This document shows positions 57,313-64,000 of a stretch of DNA of 64,000 bases, one piece after another; position 1 is the stretch's first letter; every line of letters begins with the position of its first letter. Under the pieces are notes generated by a model. It did not search any database. It saw only the letters and a program-made list of their open reading frames with translations, and was not told the DNA's origin. Source of the DNA: Ctena decussata (taxonomy: Eukaryota > Mollusca > Bivalvia > Lucinida > Lucinidae). Both the position numbers and the translations under genes were made by a program. The DNA is taken from positions 248,501 through 312,500 of the forward strand of contig OZ022510.1 in assembly GCA_963989385.1 (NCBI GenBank), in the 5' to 3' direction.

Positions 57313-58884
57313 TCTGTAATGCTTACTACCCATTACTGGGAAGGGATACGCAATGTTAGTCCTAAATGGAACAGAACATACGTTTTTCAAAAAATACACA
57401 CAGTGTATTGTAATTTTTAAAATTTTGAATTGATAATTTAAAGAAATGATAAAAGAAAAACGGACATGTTCATCATGACCCTTACATAGTTCGTAATATA
57501 ATATAATATAATAAGAAATCTTTTTCTTAAGTCAGTGATGCAAAATGTGCAAATGTAAATTCTGGATTGACTTCCTTTCAGAGACAAGTTTACATGATAA
57601 AACATGTAGAAGAGGAAATGACAATAGCAGCATCTGATAGACGTAGCTTATTCCAGCTATTTATTAGAAGTTAGATTTAGCTCATTCCATCTTGTATAGC
57701 TATGCCTTTCCCTTTTGTCAGATCATAATGTTCTATGATATATTTGCTACGGTGCTGCGCTTCAATCAAAATGGTCCTTAAAATCAAATTTATTTGAACC
57801 AATTATTCCGTTTTCGGTAAAATGGACAACATTTGATCAAGGAAACAATGATTTCCCAAGGGGTATTAATTTTGCATGAAGATTTTCTTCCAAGGTTATT
57901 AAGCATTTGAAATCGCTGCATATGCATCAGTTTCTAAATCATTTATTAGATCTGTTTTCAGCCAAAAAAAAAATGATTGATTATTTCCATGCATCCCCTG
58001 AATGGTTTTAAGCAGTCGCATAGTCTATGATTTATTTGTTTTCAGAGCTTTAAAGAGATAATGAAGATGCATTGTTTGCGGCTACCGTAACGTTATGCAT
58101 GTTTATAAACATCAAGCGTTTGGAACTGTTTGCTGATAACCTATTTCATGAGCAAGCCCTAGCTTAACTATAGGGGTATACCGAAAATGAATCATAATTG
58201 ATATTGCCGAATGTACTTATAAAATGACATACATGTAGGAGTGTCAAATTAAACTTACAAGGCGTCGACAAACCGGAATGAATATATCTTCAGCGCGTGC
58301 TCAATGGTTATTTGCAATTGGGCCACACGCAAAAGTATTTAAGAATATAAAAAAAATCCACCCTCTTACATCCTACTAATTTTAAACGTATAGTTTATTG
58401 GCGAAAATGACGAAAGTGAACGTACGGATAGAACGGAAAATATAGCGCAACGCGTTAGAGAAAATATACGGTTATGACTAACGCATTTTTCCTGTAACAC
58501 TTAGATTGCTTATCCTATGAAGATGAAAGAAAGCTACTTCTCAGGCTTTAATTTTTTTTACAAGATGAACAATTTGATATCTTATTTATAAATTTCAAAT
58601 TCTGAGTAGAAATATTCCTTTACCTCAATTCATAAGATGAAGAGTTCACGTCTCTCAGTGAAAACGATGTTAGGGACAATTACAAATATCAAGACGTCGT
58701 TGTTTATGGGAAGCTGCTTACCACCGCGCTTTTGACACGCGGTTTTCGCAGAGAATAACTTTAAAATCTGTCAACATTTCTTTATCGGAGACATCATTGC
58801 TTTCTTGTTCATACTAATTTTGTTCTTTGATGGACACTGCAAAATATACACAGTTATATGGCTTTCTTTGACAACTAAAGGCGT
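57313..58884. other. No gene recognised
   Basis: AT-rich with a short (ATAAT)n run near 57495. No recognised feature. Confidence 0.4.
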
Positions 58885-58887
58885 ACC

Positions 58888-59150
58888 TGTTATGCAGTGG
58901 GTTAATTATCTAGCAGTCCCGGGTTCAAATTCGGTTAAAGCAACACGGAGGCTGACACTTCAGGAATCTCAGGATATCGCAATACGTTGACTCTGTTGAG
59001 TTTTCATTTCGGATTCATCATAGGTATTATCCATGATTTATGTTTCCGAGATAATTCTTTGATGGACAAGGAAACCTTCGCGTGGACTAAAGAGTTAACT
59101 AAATGTTTCGAACCACTGCAAAAGCAGAGGGCGCGGGATTGGATACAGAA
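58888..59150 (+). repeat. tRNA-like scrap and Penelope-like tail fragment
   Basis: 58888-58945 has 'tatgcagtgggttaa' and 'cccgggttcaaattc', box A- and B-like but spaced too closely for a tRNA. 58965-59150 is a tail block: 'aatctcaggatatcgcaatacg', 'tgagttttcatttcggattcatcatagg', 'aaaccttcgcgtggac', 'aaatgtttcgaaccactgcaaaagcagagg'. Confidence 0.55.
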
Positions 59151-59346
59151 ACAAGAGGACCAATGGTCCTGTAGCTTACCTGACATCCTACTGTCAACAG
59201 ACACATTTTGTCACTTCACTCATTAGTTACAAACCTTAAACCAGTGGTTTTAGAAGAGTGCGATTTTGACGTCAAACAAATCCAATACAGCTGTAAAGTT
59301 ATACTGGTTACAAAACTGGTTAAGAGAGTACTCAAGGTTTTTTTTT

Positions 59347-59619
59347 AACATTTGTGTGAAGTTAAATCAAAATCGGTCCATAAATGAAGTCGCCAGGGAG
59401 ATGACAAAGGTTTTCTAAAAATAGCAACTGTGACCTTGACCACAGAACGCTGAAACGGGAACTTGCTCAAGATACTGTCATACTAAACATTTGTGTAATT
59501 GGTCCATAAATGAAGTTGCCAGAGCGATGACAAAGTTTTTCTAAAAATAGCAACTGTGACCTTGACCTTAGAATGCTGAAAAGCAAACTTGTTCATGATA
59601 CTGTCATACTAAACATTTG
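59347..59619 (+). repeat. 126-139 bp tandem repeat, interrupted by the LINE
   Basis: 'aacatttg' starts at 59347, 59486 and 59612. 'ggtccataaatgaag' is at 59375 and 59501, and 'aaaaatagcaactgtgaccttgacc' occurs in both units. The third unit is cut after 'aacatttg', where the LINE's 3' end begins. Confidence 0.8.
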
Positions 59620-62587
59620 GTTTAAACATATTTTATTTCGAACTTTACAATACATATATACATTGTAACAATGCAAATAATAGGATTGGAACGAAAGCAC
59701 AGGTACTTATTAAGTTCCTCTCCTTAACTATAACTAACATGTAAACATCATGGCGATAGCTTGAATATATAAACAGTTTCCATGTAAATACATATGTTAA
59801 AACGTTTTTGAACACTAATGATAGAAATGAAATAATTAATAGAGAGAAGTGTCCAGACAAGAAAAGAATTAAAAAAATGTAGAAAAGTAGCAAAAAGAAA
59901 GAGGAGATACACATTTGCAAACAAAACAACGGAGGATGAGAGAGGGAGACGCTGATTCGCAGTGGTAGCCTCATCGAACACTCTGGCAACCATTAATAAC
60001 AAAAATACCAACCGCATTGTCATTTGTTAAGTAATTTAGCTACCCAGAAACGTTTCGAATCCAAAACAAATTTATGTACCTTTTCAAATATAACCGTATT
60101 TATATCGAGTGAAAGATTATCGCTACCATATAGAAGGAGAGATAGCGAGGGAATCTGATATTGCGATACTGCATTTATGAGTTCGGTTCGCTGGACTTGA
60201 TAGTATCTGCAGTGAAAGAAGTAATGCTTGGCGTTCTCCATGCTACCACACTGACATAAAGGGGAATCGGAAATGTTCCTTGTGAAAAGATCTAGGTTAA
60301 GCGAGCTACAGTTGGTCCTTAATCTAGTATGTAATATTTGGGCTTTTCTATTACCGGCATAGAAATATTTAGGAACGTGCGGCTTATCTTTGTTAAGAAA
60401 GTATTTAAATGTATTGACTGAGTCAGACTGCTTCACCTCATCATTTACGTTATTCCAGGCTCTGACAGTTGACGGTAGGAAAGAATTATAGTACAGGGTT
60501 GTTCTTTCATCTATTGTTTGAAGGTTATTAGAATTTCTAAGATTATAGCGTGAAATATTACTAACAGTCGGAGGTACTAAAGATGATAAATAGTAAGGAG
60601 CTAAATTATGGGTCATTTTGTAAAAGAGAGTAAGCTTATGATTTAATCGTCTTTTTTCAAGAGAGTCCCATCCTATTTCCTTACAGAGAGCACTGATAGA
60701 AACTAGTCTGGCGGCTCCTGTGGCTATTCTAGCCGCTTCATTCTGAATTTTATCAAGTTCTTGTTTCTGGTATTGCGAGCAATTATCCCATATAATATCC
60801 CCGTATTCGATTAAAGGTCTAATAAATGCCGTGTAAATAATTTCTAGAGATTTCCTATCTAATTTGAATTTAAGTTTTCTCATGATGTTAATTCTAGCCC
60901 AAGCTTTTGCTGTAATATACTTTATGTGCTGATGCCACGTGCAGTCATTTGAAAAATAGAGACCAAGGTGTTTGTGAAAATCTACTTCGGAAATCTGCTG
61001 ATTTTGCATAAAAACAAGTGGATGAAGAGGTCTATTTAGTTTACGAGAGATAAGTAAAGTTTCAGTTTTAGAAGGGTTGAAAGTAACAAGCCATGTCGAA
61101 GCCCAATTTGAGATTTTACAAAGATCAGTGTTAATACAACCAGCTGCTGTCACAGGATCATCTACAATAATAAAAAGGCTTGTATCATCAGCAAATAAAC
61201 GAATATTTGAGCCGATATCATTTACAATGTCATTAATATACAATAGAAACAGAAGAGGGCCTAGTATTGATCCTTGGGGAACTCCAGCACGAATGTAAGT
61301 CCAATCAGACACAGCACCAGGAAGAACAACTCGCTGTTTTCTATTTGAGAGATAATTAGCAAACCAAGTATGAACATTTTCTGAGACACCAGCTGCGTGA
61401 AGCTTAGCAAGGAGACCAGCGTGCCACACACGATCGAATGCTTTGCTGATGTCACAGAAAACAGCCCGTACTTCTTTGCCTGAATCTAGTGCTTGACAGA
61501 ATGTGTTATAAAGATATGTTAACTGATTGACGGTTGAGTCTCCAGGAAGAAAGCCGGATTGTAGAGAAGACAGTAAATTGTTGTCACATAGGTGGTTAAA
61601 TAAGTATTTAAATACGATCCTTTCAAGGACTTTATCCTCCGAGTTGAGCAATGAAATAGGTCGATAACTGGAAACTTGAGTAAGGTCACCTGTTTTAGGA
61701 ACAGGGCAAACATTAGCTTCTTTATATGAAGAGGGAACAATACCCAAGCGTAGAGACTGATTGAAAAGAGAACAATAGGGTACTGAGAGCTCTTTAGATA
61801 ATTCGCGAAGAACACGATTACTCAGTCCATCCGGTCCAGAAGCTTTGCCGACAGGAAGAGTTTTAAGAACAGATTCAACTTCTAATGGAGACAGTACAAT
61901 GTTACTAAGTAGTGTATTGACGATAGCTGCAGGTAAGTCAGGAATAACAGCATTCTGTTCATTTAAAATTGTATGGCTTTGAAAGAAACTATTTAAAACA
62001 TTAGCCTTATCTTTGTCTTCCATGTATATATCATCATTGAATTCAAGAGGTGGAATGGATGTTTTGTAGTTAGGAGCTATAAAAGTTTTAAGTGTTGACC
62101 ACCAGTCTTTTGAGGAGAGTGTCTCGGAGGTGAGTTTTGCTGCAATTTTGTCGTAGAATATTTTTTTAGAATCGCGAATATTTTGAACAACTTTATTACG
62201 TAGTGTTTTAAATTTTTTCCAGTCTGATTCTGAGTTAGTTCTTTTTGCCTTCCTATATGCTCTTTTCCGTTTTCTAATGCGTTGTTTGATATTCGAGTTA
62301 ATCCAAGGTGGTTCTGTGGGTTTTACTTTAATACTTCGATTAGGTATGCATTCTTTAGCAATAGTTGTTACAGTTGTATTCATATTATTTGCGTAAATAT
62401 TAATATCATTATCCTTAATACAATCCCAGTCAAAAGATGCTGCCTTATTACGTAGTAAGTCATAATTGCCTTGGTCATAATTCCAAATGTGTCGCGTAAA
62501 TGAAACAAATTTGGGCTTAGAAAACTTAAATATACCATATATTGGACAGTGATACCTTATTTCTTGATTTAGGAAAGGGTCACCAAC

Positions 62588-62590
62588 TCA
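62588..62590 (-). other. In-frame TGA between endonuclease and RT
   Basis: The frame before (HLIVS) and after (VGDPFLNQEIRYHCPI) is continuous, so this is a point nonsense change and not a frameshift. It separates a 247-residue endonuclease from the remaining 855 residues, of which the last 787 start at a Met (62383). Confidence 0.9.
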
Positions 62591-63262
62591 ACTAACTATC
62601 AAATGTGGTTCATTATTAACAAGAAGGATATCTATCAATGACGATGAGTTTTCGGTAAAATGTGTAGGTTGACTTATAGATTGATAGAAAGAGAACTGAG
62701 TACAAATTGAATCAATTTTTCTCGCGGTTTGAGGATTTAGCACATTTAAATTAAAGTCGCCTGTAATGATTATATCCGAAATTCCTGGTGAGTCTACAGC
62801 TAGAGCTATGGAATCTTCAATGTCAGAAAAATAGCTAGAATCAGAGTTTGGAGGACGATAAAACAACCCAAATAGTACACGTTTGTGGTTATTATTCAGT
62901 TCTATCCATATGCTCTCAATATTGCGAGATTCTAAATCTGCTCGACGCTTATAATGTAAACTGTCCTTAACATATATCATAACACCTCCGTGGTTGTCGC
63001 CGGCTCGATCCTTCCTCTCAGGGGTGTTATATGACTGCATCAGTAACTCATTTGTGTCAATAGTGGGGCTGAGCCATGTTTCTGTGAAGGCTAAAATGTC
63101 GAATTCGATAAGTTCGGCCTCTATTACATCTAATTTTGAAAATATGCTTTGTACATTATAGTGCACAAAGGACAAGTTATGAGTAAGATCAAGAGAACTA
63201 AATAAAGTATTGGACATACTAGAGGATAAACTATTGTTGCTGCTAGACGAAGAAGTTGATAG

Positions 63263-63289
63263 GGGTCCTGGATTAGGGTGAACGTCGCC
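63263..63289 (-). other. 2A-like motif GDVHPNPGP
   Basis: Residues 15-23 of the LINE frame. The classical 2A consensus is D-x-E-x-N-P-G-P; here His replaces Glu, the NPGP end is exact, and it follows FVTWLFLLLSSC. 2A-like sequences have been described in AP-type LINEs of molluscs, sea urchins and amphioxus, where they make the ribosome skip the Gly-Pro bond. Whether the His variant works is uncertain. Confidence 0.7.
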
Positions 63290-63349
63290 ACAGCTAGATA
63301 AAAGTAGGAAGAGCCATGTTACAAACACCACAAAAGAAAAACAAAATGT

Positions 63350-63598
63350 CTAGTTGGAAATAAAGTCAGCATTTGCCTTTGACGATTTGCCTAGTATAAG
63401 TCTCTTGCGATTACTATACAAATATAGGTTGCGAGCCAGGAAGTCACTTTCATGCAAGACCATTAATACTGAAAAAGTACATGTGTTATTCCTGTACAGA
63501 GTTGTCAGCGCAAGAAAATGTATCAAAGTAGCAAACTTAAACATGCGGCGGTATGTTGGCATAACGGCTAACCTATTTTTTCCATAAACAAGAGTCAT
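63350..63598 (-). other. 82-codon open frame in phase with the LINE ORF
   Basis: It begins with Met at 63598 and ends at TAG 63350-63352. The six codons between that TAG and the downstream Met at 63331 are open and in the same frame, and continue the hydrophobic stretch (TFCFSF, then VVFVTW when read through). It could be the true N-terminal leader of the polyprotein, cut by a nonsense mutation, or a short upstream ORF. The sequence is basic with several hydrophobic stretches and no recognised domain. Confidence 0.45.
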
Positions 63599-64000
63599 GT
63601 AATTGCTGTAAGAAAAAGTAAGAACAAAACAAGTGCCGTCATGCCAACGCAGAAATGTTCAGGATACGTCAGAGTGATCAAAGCGACAACCCACTGCGCC
63701 AACGTCCCCTCTCCCAACTCCAGTAAGCGCGAACCAAATAGGAAGTAAAGAGTATTGAGAAGCAAAAAGAGTAAAAAGACGAATTGCAGGCCCCGAACAG
63801 ACTACTAAAAAAATAAAGCACAGTCAGTCAAAGAAGTTGACAAGCATTCTAGACCATGATCTGACAGCTCAGCAGGAGCAGCCTGGCCAAGATCCACAAT
63901 GCCTGTCATAATATTCTCAATTTTCTATTGGGCAAATACAATAGCATAATGTTTTTGAAGCCGTCCAACCATGACAAGATCTGTCTAGTAAGTTGGCAAG
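63599..64000. other. Probable LINE 5' UTR, then unrecognised
   Basis: 63600-63900 is richer in GC than most of the window, as LINE 5' UTRs often are. No ORF1 (gag-like) is visible before the window ends. Confidence 0.4.

Larger units (their letters stand above)
60020..63331 (-). pseudogene. CR1-like endonuclease-reverse transcriptase, one in-frame stop
   Basis: One frame runs from Met at 63331 to the stop at 60020 (1,103 codons plus stop), broken only by TGA at 62588-62590. Residues 1-23 are a hydrophobic stretch and a 2A-like motif. Residues about 50-245 are an AP endonuclease: HYNVQS, TETWL (catalytic Glu), YRPP, GDFN, SLIDILL. After the stop comes RYHCPI, replacing the usual SDH. The RT has GKASGPDG, YRPISLL, QSGFLPGDST, FCDISKAFDRVWH, GVPQGSILGP, LFADDTS (about residues 712-718) and NPSKTE. 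The C-terminus has a Cys-rich C-x-C...H...HC knuckle (SPLCQCG ... HYFFHC). All three RT aspartates are present. The protein nicks DNA and copies its RNA there. A single stop implies a young copy, active until recently. Confidence 0.93.
59620..63920 (-). mobile_element. Nearly full-length CR1-like LINE
   Basis: Transcribed leftwards. The 3' end is fixed by the broken tandem repeat at 59619/59620. The 3' UTR is about 400 bases and has AATAAA on the minus strand (59637-59632) just before the end, without a poly(A) run. The coding region is 60020-63331, with possible leader codons to 63598. GC content drops and familiar LINE sequence stops somewhere near 63900, so the 5' edge is approximate. AP endonuclease plus RT without RNase H, with a C-terminal Cys/His motif, fits the CR1 group; other Jockey-related clades cannot be excluded. 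Confidence 0.85.

Noticed and set aside
59645..60023. 91- and 114-codon frames downstream of the LINE ORF
   Set aside because: They lie in the LINE 3' UTR, are T-rich hydrophobic translations, and show no domain.

Overview
This is AT-rich eukaryotic DNA, most likely from a bivalve mollusc. That assignment is an inference from the repeats: a long tandem element carrying the 'aggtcactaggtca / ttgtcagaatgtt' unit, tRNA-headed SINEs with a shared 'gttgaaaaggacgta' tail, and CR1-like and RTE-like LINEs whose proteins resemble those common in mollusc genomes. I recognise no host protein-coding gene. Almost every short open frame is either chance or a translation of repeat DNA, so the window is best read as an intergenic or intronic graveyard of transposable elements.

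Layout. 1-7.5 kb: mostly unique AT-rich DNA with two old dispersed blocks (5.64 and 7.05 kb) that recur in the same order at 16.28 and 17.13 kb. 7.56-11.45 kb: a 5'-truncated RTE-like LINE with a clear target-site duplication (TSD), itself split by a 1.5 kb poly(A)-tailed retroposed transcript with its own TSD. 11.5-24.9 kb: hairpins, SINEs, and decayed minus-strand fragments of a reverse transcriptase with a YLDD-type box (I infer Penelope-like); the better one is interrupted by a 103 bp tRNA-like insertion. 24.9-33.3 kb: plus-strand copies of a second Penelope-like RT family with a long 3' tail, a small TIR element, and nested self-insertions. 33.7-34.1 kb and 48.9-49.2 kb: a dispersed repeat carrying a hammerhead ribozyme on the minus strand. 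35-54 kb: foldback elements, SINEs and many further copies of the 3' tail on both strands. 54.2-57.3 kb: one more RT-plus-tail copy, split by a 1.9 kb element made of two related 145-bp tandem arrays. 59.3-64 kb: a nearly intact minus-strand CR1-like LINE whose endonuclease/RT frame is open apart from one stop codon and carries a 2A-like motif near its start.

How the parts relate. The elements form a stratigraphy of nested insertions that can be ordered: retroposed transcript into RTE-like LINE; tRNA-like element into old RT; Penelope-like copies into each other; tandem-repeat element into a Penelope-like tail; CR1-like LINE into a 126-bp tandem repeat. The most interesting items are the hammerhead ribozymes in direct-repeat arrangement (as in Penelope-like pLTRs or retrozymes), the 2A-like sequence behind a hydrophobic stretch in the CR1-like LINE, and the shared 145-bp period of the two arrays.
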